A stretch of 64,000 bases of DNA. Source: Pseudochryseolinea flava. GTDB lineage: Bacteria; Bacteroidota; Bacteroidia; Cytophagales; Cyclobacteriaceae. This document shows, piece after piece, positions 1 to 9,643 of this stretch. The notes beneath the pieces are model-generated. The model did not search any database, was not told the origin of the DNA, and was given only the letters and a program-made list of their open reading frames with translations. The DNA is taken from contig NZ_QMFY01000012.1 in assembly GCF_003286915.1 (NCBI RefSeq), forward strand, positions 124,001 through 188,000. Direction: 5' to 3'. Made by a program: the position numbers and the translations under genes. Position 1 is the stretch's first letter. The number at the start of each line of letters is the position of its first letter.

Positions 1-74
1 CAATGAACTACTGTAAACCATTAAACAACGAGTTAAATCAACGGTCGAGGCGAGCCCCGGCGCTGTTGATATCG

Positions 75-641
75 TTAAGCTTCTTCCTCAGCGGCTTCGT
101 AATTGACATTATTGATGGCAATGTCGGTGAGCAGTTCGTCTGTTTCTTTTTCTTCCATCAATGTTTCGGCGAGAATGTCGGCGATGTCTTCACGACCAAT
201 TGTTTTGGCTAGTTGCGTTAAACCGCCGTATGTGGCAATTTCATAGTGCTCCACTTTTTGGGCAGCAAGGATAATTCCGACATCGCGTGTGGCCGTACCG
301 TTGTCTGTATCTTCGATCACCCCTTCACCTTCCTTTACAAGTCCCTCCATGGCATCGCACTTCTTGCCTTGTGCCTTCACTTCTAACAATTCAAAAACTT
401 GTTCTAATCGTTCAACGTGCGTCTTGGTTTGTTCAAGATGTGTTTCGATCGCGTCTTGTAGTTCCGGAGAAGTAGCCGCTTTCTTCATTTTTGGCAACGC
501 TTTAACCAAATGTTTTTCGGCCCAATAGATGTCTTTCACCTCATCAATAAAAAAATCCAATAATGCTGATTGTATTTCTTCTGTCGATTGAGATACCGCT
601 GCTTTCTTGCGCGCTGTCTTTTTTGTTGCTGTTCGTGGCAT
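75..641 (-). CDS. YciE/YciF ferroxidase family protein (DUF892)
   Basis: A ferritin-like four-helix protein of the DUF892 (YciE/YciF) family, linked in other bacteria to stress responses and possibly iron handling. A Lys/Ala-rich basic N-terminus (MPRTATKKTARKKAA) precedes a helical domain starting near LLDFFIDEVKDIYWAEKHL. Helix residues fitting the family include E/H pairs such as ETHLEQTKTHVERLEQVFELL and QKVEHYEIATYGGL. The open frame extends 20 codons further upstream, but the Met at 641 gives the usual family N-terminus and about 188 residues, the normal length. The gene stands alone on the minus strand. A 21-bp tandem duplication lies 115-156 bp upstream and could be regulatory. The family call is firm; the physiological role is inferred. 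Confidence 0.88.
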   Translation of the reverse strand: MPRTATKKTARKKAAVSQSTEEIQSALLDFFIDEVKDIYWAEKHLVKALPKMKKAATSPELQDAIETHLEQTKTHVERLEQVFELLEVKAQGKKCDAMEGLVKEGEGVIEDTDNGTATRDVGIILAAQKVEHYEIATYGGLTQLAKTIGREDIADILAETLMEEKETDELLTDIAINNVNYEAAEEEA

Positions 642-755
642 AGCTATAATGTCTTTTAGTGATAGTATACTTTCGATACAGTGGCGAATTAAAAATATCA
701 TGCCGTCAGGAAAGACCTGTTCATAATCAACTGGCGAAAATCGACACGATCATTC

Positions 756-797
756 ATGAATAAGCAATATCTCTTTATGAATAAGCAATATCTCTTT
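756..797. repeat. perfect 21-bp tandem duplication
   Basis: Positions 756-776 and 777-797 are the same 21 bases, beginning ATGAATAAGCAATAT, placed head to tail. The pair lies in the 333-bp gap between the DUF892 gene and corA, upstream of the former. No other gene-like signal is seen in this gap. Confidence 0.85.
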
Positions 798-974
798 GTC
801 TTTGCCTTAAGCAACCTCCCTCGGCTTTAGATTTCACTCCAGGTCCTGACGTGGAACTCGATTTGCGGACTGACCCTTTAGAATGCAAGGGCAGGATGGA
901 AATTTATAATGTGTGAATACTTAACCAATTGCGTTGGAATAACGAATATCAAACCTCGATCACGGCTAACGAAA

Positions 975-1862
975 CTACAGCCATTCTTTCCGCTTAAACC
1001 ATTTGTAAATGATGAGCGACACCATGGCCATCACGATAATCATCAACGGGTAACCAAGCTTCCACTCGAGTTCGGGCATGTGTCGAAAATTCATTCCGTA
1101 AATACCAACGATGAACGTGAGCGGCATGAAGAATACGGAAAACAAGGTGAGGATTCGAATTACTTCATTCGTACGTTGAGACGATATGGAGAAATACAAA
1201 GTAAGAATGTGATTGGTGTTGTCGGCCATGGCATCGTAGAGTGTAAGCACACGTACATAGAGGTCTCTGGTGTCGCGTGTTTCAGGATCACGATGCTCAG
1301 CGCCGTCTATTTTTTCTAAAATGTCCTTCGAGAGAATGAGGATGCGCTTGATTACTTCGATTTTTCTCTTGGCATGGTACATATCTTCCAATGCCGGCGT
1401 ATTCTTTTTCAGAAAAACTTTGGCTTCAAAATGATCGATTTCTTGCGCTAATAGAAATGCAGGCTGTTCGAAGCTGAGAAATACCTGCTTGATGATTTTG
1501 TTCAACAAGTGACATGTACCATCGCATTTGTTTGTGGAAGTTAAACGATGATGAACCTCGTTGAGGAATTGAATTTCCTTGCGATGAATGGTGATGACGA
1601 CATTGTCCGTTTGAAAAATGGCAATCTTATTGGTTAGGCCTTGAATCGTATCGGTGAGTTTATCGTCGGGATCAAAGTAGCGGAGAATAAAAAATGAAGT
1701 TCCTTCCACCGGTTCGTACTTCGGCAAGTGCTCTGGTTGCAGAACATCGGCGACAAACGCTTCATGAATGTGATATTCAAGCGCGATGTTGTGCATGTCG
1801 TCAGCCGTTGGATCTAAAATGTCGATCCATTTAAATTCTCCGGTGAAGAAATTTCGTATCAT
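975..1862 (-). CDS. corA: CorA family magnesium/cobalt transporter
   Basis: An inner-membrane Mg2+/Co2+ channel of the CorA (2-TM-GxN) family. The large N-terminal cytoplasmic domain, with its long stalk helix, is followed by two C-terminal membrane segments. The diagnostic loop motif YGMNF sits between TM1 (LTLFSVFFMPLTFIVGI) and TM2 (YPLMIIVMAMVSLIIYKWF). The protein ends in the usual positively charged tail KRKEWL. The start at 1862 (MIRNFFTGEF) matches typical CorA N-termini. The frame stays open to a Met at 1895, 11 codons upstream, which cannot be excluded. Monocistronic, divergent from the sigma factor gene. Confidence 0.93.
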   Translation of the reverse strand: MIRNFFTGEFKWIDILDPTADDMHNIALEYHIHEAFVADVLQPEHLPKYEPVEGTSFFILRYFDPDDKLTDTIQGLTNKIAIFQTDNVVITIHRKEIQFLNEVHHRLTSTNKCDGTCHLLNKIIKQVFLSFEQPAFLLAQEIDHFEAKVFLKKNTPALEDMYHAKRKIEVIKRILILSKDILEKIDGAEHRDPETRDTRDLYVRVLTLYDAMADNTNHILTLYFSISSQRTNEVIRILTLFSVFFMPLTFIVGIYGMNFRHMPELEWKLGYPLMIIVMAMVSLIIYKWFKRKEWL

Positions 1863-2113
1863 ATCATTGAAGCCAGGCATAAAACCTAGGGCCAATAGCG
1901 GGGATAGGGCAACTAACCGGTTGTTTTTTCCGTCAGAATGGATCCGTTAGGGGGATCGTAAAAGAGGTGTTAAGAAGAATTTTATTTTGTTCCCGGAACG
2001 ATTTTGGTGAGCGTTATCGTTTTCGAGAACGTTATTTTTGAAATTTTATACCGTTACCTCTTTATTTTCTCTGAAACATTTTTCTAATTCGGAGTACTAA
2101 ACCACTCCTGCCT

Positions 2114-2731
2114 ATGACCAATCTGCCGGACAAGCGCGTATTGCCCTCAGGTGAGCGGACATTCTTATTTAAGTATGGAACGTCTCCGGCTGAAATGGAC
2201 ATTGCGTTGTGGTCGGCATATCGGGCTGGTAACAGGGAAGCGTTGGATCTGATTCTTGAGAAACATACGCGTCTCTTATTAGCATATGGATCGCGCATCA
2301 CAAAAGATCATTTTCTGATCGAAGACTGCATTCAAGATATTTTTGTAGAGCTCTGGTACAAGCGCGAGGTGATCGGCGATACAGACAACATTAAGTTGTA
2401 TCTGCTAAAAAGCCTTCGCCGCAAAATCATCCGTGCATTGTCAATTAAAAATAGACTTCACGTGCAGTCGTTGGACGTAGACTACGAAGATGAACTAGAA
2501 TTCTCAGCCGAGTTTAACCTAATTCAAAATGAAGTTGTCAACGACCGCCGCAAACAATTAAAAGATGGCTTAGCACAACTTAGCAAACGCCAACGTGAGG
2601 CGGTCTATCTGAAATTCTATGAGCATTTCGATTACAATGAAATCTCAGAGGCGATGAACCTTACCGTAAAATCAACCTACAAATTAATTGGTAAGGCCAT
2701 TGAAACACTCCGGAAAGTTATTAAGAGTTAA
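2114..2731 (+). CDS. RNA polymerase ECF sigma-70 factor (FecI-like)
   Basis: An extracytoplasmic-function sigma factor of about 205 residues. Region 2 is visible at about residues 55-110 (IEDCIQDIFVELWYKR, then KLYLLKSLRRKIIRAL). Region 4 lies near the C-terminus (LSKRQREAVYLKFYEHFDYNEISEAMNLTVKSTYKLIGKA) and forms the -35-binding helix-turn-helix. The gene is followed after 223 bp by fecR and then an STN-type susC. This is the standard Bacteroidota trans-envelope signalling set, in which ligand-bound SusC acts through FecR to release the sigma factor. It probably activates the downstream polysaccharide locus. The exact start is uncertain because the first codons are not conserved in the family. 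Confidence 0.92.
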   Translation: MTNLPDKRVLPSGERTFLFKYGTSPAEMDIALWSAYRAGNREALDLILEKHTRLLLAYGSRITKDHFLIEDCIQDIFVELWYKREVIGDTDNIKLYLLKSLRRKIIRALSIKNRLHVQSLDVDYEDELEFSAEFNLIQNEVVNDRRKQLKDGLAQLSKRQREAVYLKFYEHFDYNEISEAMNLTVKSTYKLIGKAIETLRKVIKS

Positions 2732-2875
2732 ATATAGAAAGCTATTCAGCCTCCGGGCATCAATCTCATTTCTGTTATCAAGTTCTTTTTGTTAGGTGCT
2801 TTTCTTCAGATCTGAAAATATCATACTGCCCGTACGCGTCAACTGTGCAGCGTTTTTTATTGAGGAGCACATTAA

Positions 2876-2948
2876 ATGAAAATATTTCTCAAAAAAGTTG
2901 GGGTAAAAATTCCGGTTCCTGCTTTATGCTATTGAACAATCGATAGCA
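2876..2948 (+). promoter_or_regulatory. candidate ECF-type promoter and leader of fecR
   Basis: Just upstream of fecR lies an A-rich run followed by GTTGGGGTAAAAATTCCGG, then the hairpin TGCTAT-tgaacaatcg-ATAGCA (2927-2948). A 19-codon open frame (ATG at 2876) overlaps it. By analogy with fecR/susC loci of other Bacteroidota, this is where an autoregulated ECF promoter would sit. The motif assignment is inferred. Confidence 0.3.
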
Positions 2949-2954
2949 GATTAA

Positions 2955-4016
2955 ATGAACAGGGCAAATTTTACTTCGGATGACTTCATCATGGATGAAT
3001 ATTTCCAACGGTGGATATTTTCTCCGGATGACGAAACCGATACGTATTGGCGGAATTACCTTCACGAAAATCCTCATCAGCAGGCCGTTGTCACAGAAGC
3101 CAAGGAGTTCTTGCACGTTTTCACGATCGACAAAAATGATGGCCTTCAATCGCGCATTGGAAACTTGAAGAAGCGCGTCAACCAGGCCATAGATAGCAAC
3201 GCTCCGCTTCTGCAGGATGAATCAATTTCAGTTCAGTCAGCAGCAGTCATTTCAATAGAAAAAAATACGACACGTCGGATCTGGTATGCAGCGGCGGCCT
3301 GTGTCGCAATATGTGCTGTCACCATCCTGCTTTGGGAAGTTGCATTCCCTTCAACACAATTATATTCAACCGATCGCGGCCACCGGTCAATCATCACGCT
3401 TGAAGACGGAACGAAAGTTTGGTTGAATGTCGATAGTAAACTCACCGCACCAAAGAGCTTTAATGGAAAGCCATCGCGTGAAGTGACGTTGAACGGTGAA
3501 GCCTTTTTTGAGGTGACAAAAAATCCGAATCAACCTTTTATTGTCCACACTGCGGACCTCAATGTAAAAGTACTCGGAACATCCTTTAACGTGAGCGCTT
3601 ATCCAGAACAACGCAATGTAGAGACAACGCTTGTGGAAGGTAAAGTGTCGATTGCTACCAACGGCAGCGAAACGAAATCAATCACCCTCCTTCCGAACCA
3701 AAGGGCAATCTATCAGAAGGAATCAAAAAATATGACGTTGGTTGATCAGAAGAACACGGCGTCATTGACAGGTTGGAAAGACGGGAATTTGAACTTCGAG
3801 AACATTCCGTTGGATGAAATTATTGCAGCCCTTGAACGCTGGTATAATGTCACCATACATATTCCGGCCAACACAAAATTGAAATGTCGTTTCTCAGCAA
3901 AGGTAGAGACGAAGACATTAGAAGAAGTACTTGAGCTTTTCCAGGCATCGGAGGGAATTACCTACGAGATCAAAGGAAAGGATGTATACATCGAAGGATT
4001 TATATGCGCTGAATAA
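2955..4016 (+). CDS. FecR family anti-sigma regulator (FecR + DUF4974)
   Basis: An inner-membrane anti-sigma factor that links the outer-membrane SusC/TonB receptor to the ECF sigma factor encoded just upstream. The N-terminal cytoplasmic region (residues 1-110) is expected to bind the sigma factor. One membrane helix lies at about 112-132 (WYAAAACVAICAVTILLW). The periplasmic FecR domain follows (ITLEDGTKVWLNVDSKL through TLVEGKVSI), then the C-terminal DUF4974/STN-like domain (FENIPLDEIIAALERWYNV). At 353 residues it is full length. The next gene is a SusC with an STN domain, the expected interaction partner. Confidence 0.94.
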   Translation: MNRANFTSDDFIMDEYFQRWIFSPDDETDTYWRNYLHENPHQQAVVTEAKEFLHVFTIDKNDGLQSRIGNLKKRVNQAIDSNAPLLQDESISVQSAAVISIEKNTTRRIWYAAAACVAICAVTILLWEVAFPSTQLYSTDRGHRSIITLEDGTKVWLNVDSKLTAPKSFNGKPSREVTLNGEAFFEVTKNPNQPFIVHTADLNVKVLGTSFNVSAYPEQRNVETTLVEGKVSIATNGSETKSITLLPNQRAIYQKESKNMTLVDQKNTASLTGWKDGNLNFENIPLDEIIAALERWYNVTIHIPANTKLKCRFSAKVETKTLEEVLELFQASEGITYEIKGKDVYIEGFICAE

Positions 4017-4213
4017 CCAACTCATTATACATGAATAACCAATCCATGTACACCCAACCCCAACCTAAACCACGCTTTGTTATGAAGACATAACTACACC
4101 AAAAAAAGAATCGGAAGATGTTGGCGCACCTTCCGACCTTAAAACTGTGCATGCCCGGGGGTATGCGCAGTGATTAATAAAAATGGACTCTTTATTAACC
4201 TTATTTCAAAAGT

Positions 4214-7200
4214 ATGAAAAAAACTTTACGGGAGCACTATTGGGCGCCCTGGAAGCAAAAAGCAGGTATTCAACCCATTACTACTATGCTAGCGCTTTTA
4301 TTTTCAACCCTGAGCTTCTTTCAAATACAAGCTGCAGATACCGTGCCGAAAGCGGAAAACATTTCGCTAGGCATTGTAAACACGACGCTGAAAGATGCGA
4401 TGACAATTCTAGAAAAGGAGACACCCTATCGCTTTTTCTACAATCACCGCGCGGTAGACGTTTCGAAAAAAGTAAACGTCAAACTTACGGGCGCCGATAT
4501 TCAACAAGTTGTAACGGCGTTGTTGAAAGACACCGACTTCACCTTCAAGATTAAAGGCGATCAAATCGTGCTGCGAAAAAAACGATCGAGTAGTGAGGCT
4601 GCAATCTTGATGGCGAGTGCCGACGGCTCAATCCAACTCGTGGAAGCACCACTAGAAGATTCTACAATCGAAAACTATGTGATCTTCGCCATGACCGTAT
4701 CGGGTGAAGTGAAATCCGAAACAGGAGAGCCTCTTCCCGGTGTGAGTGTTCTGATTAAAGGAACAAATCTGGGAACCGTTACAGACGCCGATGGTAAATA
4801 CACGATCGATATACCAGATGCACATGCTGCTGATGGCGTATTGGTGTTTTCTTTCATTGGTTATGTGTCGCAGGAAGTAGCGATCTCAAATCGCACGAAT
4901 GTATCCGTAAATCTGGTTGCCGATATACAAACACTTTCGGAAGTTATTGTGGTGGGTTATGGATCCAAGAATAAAGAAGATATTACCTCGGCGGTTGTAA
5001 GCGTTAATAGTGCCGACCTACAGCGTGTTCCAGGATCAACCACTAGTGGTTTGTTGGCGGGGAAACTTCCTGGAGTGTCTTTTAGGATGCCTGACGGTAG
5101 ACCTGGTGCTTCTGCCGCTATTCAAATTCGCAATATGGGAGATCCGCTATTTGTGATTGATGGCATTCAAAAGGACGCGGGCCAGTTTAATAACATTTCT
5201 CCGAACGATATCGAAAGCATTAGTATTCTTAAAGATGCTTCTGCATCTGTGTATGGATCTCGTGCTGCCAATGGTGTTGTGATCGTAACAACCAAGAAAG
5301 GTACAGGTGCTCAGGGAAGTCACATTAACGTTAATTCATATTACGGATGGCAGAATTGGGTACGTTTTCCCAAGGGTGTAAATGCATATGAGTGGATGCT
5401 CGGAAAAGCGGATTCTGAAGTAAATCAGACCGGAGCAACCAGCATCACGCGCGAAGAACTTGAGAAGTGGAGACAAGGAACAGAATATGGTTATAAAAGT
5501 TTCGATTGGTACGACTTCATTATCAAAAGAAACTCCCCTCAGTATTCGTTGAATATCAATGCAACAGGATCGACCGATAAAATAAACTACTATTTGTCGT
5601 TTACGAAGCTAAAGCAGGTTTCCGTACTGGGTCGGGAGTTTACATTCGACCGTACAAACATTCAAAGTAACATCGATGCAAAAATTGCCAAGCGATTTAA
5701 AGTAGGTGTTCAAATCAACGGCCGTGTAGAAACCCGTGACAACCCCGGTGTTCCAGGGGTTGATGATTATTGGGCACCACGTTTTGCGTTGTTTAGAAAC
5801 CGTCCTACAGAAAGGCCATATGCAAACGATAACCCGCTCTATCCGAATAACATCGGACACAATGCTGAAAACTGGGCGCTTCAAACCAAGGAAATTTCAG
5901 GGTACTGGCGTGAGGATTGGCGTGTATTGCAGTCAAACTTTACCGCAGAGTACGAAACACCAATTAAAGGATTAACTGTAAAAGGTATTTTTTCTAACTA
6001 CTTCGCTGATCGTCTAATGAATGGTCACGAGTATACCTACGAGGTATATACTTACGACCCTAATACCGACCAGTACAATGTTACAGGCGGTAGCAGTAAC
6101 CCATGGAGAGAGAGAGGTGCTAACAAGGTTTTGGAGAATGTAACACAAGGGTTCATAAACTATGATCGGTCATTCGGCGACCATACGATCGCTGCAACTT
6201 TTGTTGCTGAAAGAATAGACCGGAGAGAGATTACCACTTGGACACACACTGTTCCGAAGACTAACGTGTTGCCATTGCTGCTATTTGCTGATATGGACCG
6301 TTATGAAGATACAGACCGAGAGCAAGCGCGTGTCGGATATGTTGGAAGGCTGAGTTATAACTATCGCCAGAAATACTATCTGGAAATTGCGGGGAGAAGA
6401 GATGCGTCATTCAAATTTATTGAAGGAAAAAGATGGGGAACGTTTCCGTCGGTTTCAGGTGGATGGCGTATCAGCAAAGAACCGTTCTTTGAAGGACTTC
6501 CTGGTGCGAGTGTAATTGACGACTTGAAACTTCGCGCGTCGTATGGTAAGCTTGGAGACGATGGCGTAGCGTTGCCCGATTTCGCGTATATTACCGGATA
6601 CAGATATCCAACAGGACCTGCAATTCTTGACGGGCAAGTTGTGACTACAGCAGCTCAAAATCGTCCTGTGCCAATCACGAACATATCGTGGTTTAACGCA
6701 AATATGACCGACATCGGTCTCGATTTCTCTTTATTGAATGGAAAACTTTCGGGTTCATTAGATTGGTTCTATCGTAAGCGTACTGGACTTACGGATTCAA
6801 AACGTGAGGTCGTTATTCCTCATGAACTTGGATACGAGTTGCCTGCAGAAAATTTGAACAGTGATATTCAGAGAGGTGGTGAAGTTGCTCTTAACTACAA
6901 CGGATCGTACGGTGATCTCACCTATCGTATTGGTGGTAACTTCTCTTACTCGCGTCGTAAGGACGATTATATCTACAAAGAACGGGATCAATTTGGAAAT
7001 TCACTGCAATATTATCGTGATGCCAATACAGGTCGGTGGACAGGTATTCAGTGGGGTTATCATGTAGTAGGACAATTTAAATCTGTTGAAGAGATTAACG
7101 ACTATGCGGTTGATATTGACGGAAGAGGTAATACAACGCTTTTACCCGGTGATTTTATTTATGAAGATGTAAATGGTGATGGCTTAATCAACAATTACGA

Positions 7201-7744
7201 TGAGCGCCCAATTGGATATGCACGTGGATCGACTCCGATTGTCAACTTTGGATTTTCGATGTCGTTAATGTATAAAGGATTTGACTTTACTGCAGATTTT
7301 TCAGGTGGAGCACTGTCGTCTTATGAACAAAATTGGGAGATGCGTTGGCCATATCAGAACACGGGTAATTTGCTACGCTCAATGTATGATGATCGTTGGC
7401 ACCGTGCAGATCCCTTAGATCCTGAAAGTCCGTGGGTTGCTGGAAAAAATCCAGCACTTCGATTCAATGATCCAAATCATAGTAACTATAACAAATCATC
7501 AGATTGGTGGATGGTTAATCAGCGCTACATCAGATTGCGTACGATGGAGTTGGGCTACACTGTGCCTACGAGTTTGAGTGAGCGCGTGCGCATTTCGAAA
7601 GCGAGAGTATATGTGAGTACCTACAACTTGTTCTCTATCGATAATGTGAAGGATTACGGTATCGATCCTGAGATATGGGATGAGAACGGACTTCAATATC
7701 CGCAGAACAAGATCATTAACGTTGGTTTCAATCTTACCTTTTAA
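4214..7744 (+). CDS. SusC/RagA-type TonB-linked outer membrane transporter with STN domain
   Basis: A TonB-dependent glycan importer of the outer membrane, 1176 residues. After a signal sequence (about 20-42) comes an STN secretin/TonB N-terminal signalling domain (about 48-120, VNTTLKDAMTILEKETPYRFFYN). A carboxypeptidase-regulatory-like domain follows at about 162-240 (GEVKSETGEPLPGVSVLIKG), then the plug (VVGYGSKNKEDITSAV, with PLFVIDGI and SASVYGSRAANGVVIVTTKKG). The rest is a 22-strand barrel ending in the aromatic terminus NVGFNLTF. The STN domain fits signalling to the upstream FecR. SusD follows 6-18 bp downstream, depending on its start. The glycan substrate cannot be told from SusC alone. 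The downstream enzymes hint at an arabinose-containing or acetylated polysaccharide. Confidence 0.96.
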   Translation: MKKTLREHYWAPWKQKAGIQPITTMLALLFSTLSFFQIQAADTVPKAENISLGIVNTTLKDAMTILEKETPYRFFYNHRAVDVSKKVNVKLTGADIQQVVTALLKDTDFTFKIKGDQIVLRKKRSSSEAAILMASADGSIQLVEAPLEDSTIENYVIFAMTVSGEVKSETGEPLPGVSVLIKGTNLGTVTDADGKYTIDIPDAHAADGVLVFSFIGYVSQEVAISNRTNVSVNLVADIQTLSEVIVVGYGSKNKEDITSAVVSVNSADLQRVPGSTTSGLLAGKLPGVSFRMPDGRPGASAAIQIRNMGDPLFVIDGIQKDAGQFNNISPNDIESISILKDASASVYGSRAANGVVIVTTKKGTGAQGSHINVNSYYGWQNWVRFPKGVNAYEWMLGKADSEVNQTGATSITREELEKWRQGTEYGYKSFDWYDFIIKRNSPQYSLNINATGSTDKINYYLSFTKLKQVSVLGREFTFDRTNIQSNIDAKIAKRFKVGVQINGRVETRDNPGVPGVDDYWAPRFALFRNRPTERPYANDNPLYPNNIGHNAENWALQTKEISGYWREDWRVLQSNFTAEYETPIKGLTVKGIFSNYFADRLMNGHEYTYEVYTYDPNTDQYNVTGGSSNPWRERGANKVLENVTQGFINYDRSFGDHTIAATFVAERIDRREITTWTHTVPKTNVLPLLLFADMDRYEDTDREQARVGYVGRLSYNYRQKYYLEIAGRRDASFKFIEGKRWGTFPSVSGGWRISKEPFFEGLPGASVIDDLKLRASYGKLGDDGVALPDFAYITGYRYPTGPAILDGQVVTTAAQNRPVPITNISWFNANMTDIGLDFSLLNGKLSGSLDWFYRKRTGLTDSKREVVIPHELGYELPAENLNSDIQRGGEVALNYNGSYGDLTYRIGGNFSYSRRKDDYIYKERDQFGNSLQYYRDANTGRWTGIQWGYHVVGQFKSVEEINDYAVDIDGRGNTTLLPGDFIYEDVNGDGLINNYDERPIGYARGSTPIVNFGFSMSLMYKGFDFTADFSGGALSSYEQNWEMRWPYQNTGNLLRSMYDDRWHRADPLDPESPWVAGKNPALRFNDPNHSNYNKSSDWWMVNQRYIRLRTMELGYTVPTSLSERVRISKARVYVSTYNLFSIDNVKDYGIDPEIWDENGLQYPQNKIINVGFNLTF

Positions 7745-7762
7745 CCACTAATGCATCAACTT

Positions 7763-9640
7763 ATGAAAAAATATATTTTCCTTCTCGTCATGATGCTGTG
7801 TATTGCTACAACCGCATGTAAGGATGAAGAATTCATGAATAAAGAACCAAAGGATATTCTATTGGATGACGATGTGTTCAAGGACGAAAAACTTGTACTT
7901 TCTGTCGTCGGTGGTTTTTATAACCGATACCCCGAATATCAATCGCTGACAAACTGGTGGGAATACACAAATTTTGACGAAGCATTTGCATCAGCATTTG
8001 GCGATTACTGGCGTCATCAGTTTCAGGACTACGGATATGACTGGTGGGGAATGTGGGGGAGAGCCGAGTATGGATATCTGAGAGAAATGAACGTATTCCT
8101 TCAGAAAATTGCGCAGGCTGAAGATCTGGAAGAACCGGTGCGCAAAAGATTTGAAGCTGAGGTGAGGTTCCTTCGTTCCGCGCTCTTTTTTGAAATGACA
8201 AAAAGGATGGGGGGCGTGCCTTTAATTCTTGAACCGCTTACCTACGATTTCAGTGGCGATGCCTCATACTTGCAATATCCACGCGCTAAAGAATCTGAAA
8301 TGTATGATTTCATTATCAGCGAAATGGATGCGATCAAAACTATGTTGCCTGACGATCCTAATACGAAGTCGCGAGCAACAAAGGGATTAGCGTTAGCAGT
8401 GAAAGCGAGAGCCGCTTTGTACGCAGGTTCTATCGCGAAGTATGGGACAACGACACCACAAGTAACGCTTCCCAATGGAGAAGTTGGCATTCCTGCTGAC
8501 AAGGCGGACGCATACTATCAAAAAGTATTGGACGCGGTTCAAGAGATGTCGGGATATAGTCTTTACAATAAGAAGCCGGATCTTTCGGATAATTTTGCTA
8601 ATATCTTCCTCGACAAGGCAAACAATCCAGAGGTCATTTTTGTAAATGATTACAAATTGAAAAGCGGTAAAGTGAATGGATGGACTTTGGATAATACTCC
8701 AATTTCTCTTTCGGAAGAAGGTACAACAGGTGGACGTCTAAATCCATCACTCAACCTTGCACAGCAATTCGAGTTATTGGATAATACCTTTGCTCCATTT
8801 GAGATTGTTGATGGTGGTGGAGATCCCATTGTGTATGATAATGCGGAAGATATTTTTGCAGGTCGCGATGCACGCCTCGCAGGAACGATCATTTTCCCTG
8901 GCTCGACTTTTAAAGGAAAAGAAGTTGACATCTGGGCAGGATTAGTAATGAACAATGGTGCCATTGTAACTGGCGACACACGTGGGCAAACAAAACAGCT
9001 TGAAGAAGGAGGGCCACAAGTACAGGTTGTTGGTAAAGATGGACCTATAGATGGTCTTGAATTTACAGCACAAACAGGATTTTACATTCGTAAGCACCTT
9101 GACCCAACGGTTGGTGCAGGTCAGATCGGAACGCAGAGTGAGGTTTGGTGGGTGCGATATCGTTACGCAGAAGTTTTGCTTAATGCTGCCGAAGCTGCTT
9201 TCGAACTCGGACAACTGAATGTGGCTGCAGACTATATGAATCAAGTACGCGCGAGAGCTGGACTGATTACGCCTCTTCAAGAGAGTGATATTACGTTCGA
9301 TCGGATCGTACATGAACGTCGCGTTGAACTTGCATTCGAAGGTCATCAGCTCTGGGATATGAAACGTTGGAGAATTGCACACGTCGTTTGGGATGGCTCC
9401 AACACTGGACTTCCAACTAATCTTGAAGATGCGACAACACCAAGTACTCAAGTATATGGTTTAATCCCTTATAAAATTCATGATCCAGGGGAAGCGAACC
9501 ACGGCAAGTTTATTTATAAAGTAGTAAAGCCAGGTCGTGTCACAAACACCCACCGCTTTCGCTTGGGTAATTACTATTCTTATATCGCCGACAACGTGGC
9601 AGGCGCAAATCCTAAAATTGTAAGAAACCCTAATCACTAG
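7763..9640 (+). CDS. RagB/SusD family nutrient-binding lipoprotein
   Basis: A surface glycan-binding lid partner of the SusC transporter. The lipoprotein signal MKKYIFLLVMMLCIATTAC places the acylated Cys at about residue 19. It is followed by the SusD TPR-like helical fold (YGYLREMNVFLQKI, AEVRFLRSALFFEMTKRMGGVPL) and the family C-terminal signature (RIVHERRVELAFEGHQLWDMKRW). The length of about 625 residues is normal. The start at 7763 gives a clean lipoprotein signal; an in-frame ATG at 7751 would add four residues. It sits between susC and a DUF3823 lipoprotein gene in one operon. Confidence 0.95.
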   Translation: MKKYIFLLVMMLCIATTACKDEEFMNKEPKDILLDDDVFKDEKLVLSVVGGFYNRYPEYQSLTNWWEYTNFDEAFASAFGDYWRHQFQDYGYDWWGMWGRAEYGYLREMNVFLQKIAQAEDLEEPVRKRFEAEVRFLRSALFFEMTKRMGGVPLILEPLTYDFSGDASYLQYPRAKESEMYDFIISEMDAIKTMLPDDPNTKSRATKGLALAVKARAALYAGSIAKYGTTTPQVTLPNGEVGIPADKADAYYQKVLDAVQEMSGYSLYNKKPDLSDNFANIFLDKANNPEVIFVNDYKLKSGKVNGWTLDNTPISLSEEGTTGGRLNPSLNLAQQFELLDNTFAPFEIVDGGGDPIVYDNAEDIFAGRDARLAGTIIFPGSTFKGKEVDIWAGLVMNNGAIVTGDTRGQTKQLEEGGPQVQVVGKDGPIDGLEFTAQTGFYIRKHLDPTVGAGQIGTQSEVWWVRYRYAEVLLNAAEAAFELGQLNVAADYMNQVRARAGLITPLQESDITFDRIVHERRVELAFEGHQLWDMKRWRIAHVVWDGSNTGLPTNLEDATTPSTQVYGLIPYKIHDPGEANHGKFIYKVVKPGRVTNTHRFRLGNYYSYIADNVAGANPKIVRNPNH

Positions 9641-9643
9641 GTT

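Noticed and set aside
909-1319. 136-residue plus-strand open frame
   Set aside because: It lies opposite corA, whose GMN motif and length are unambiguous; composition is that of an antisense shadow.
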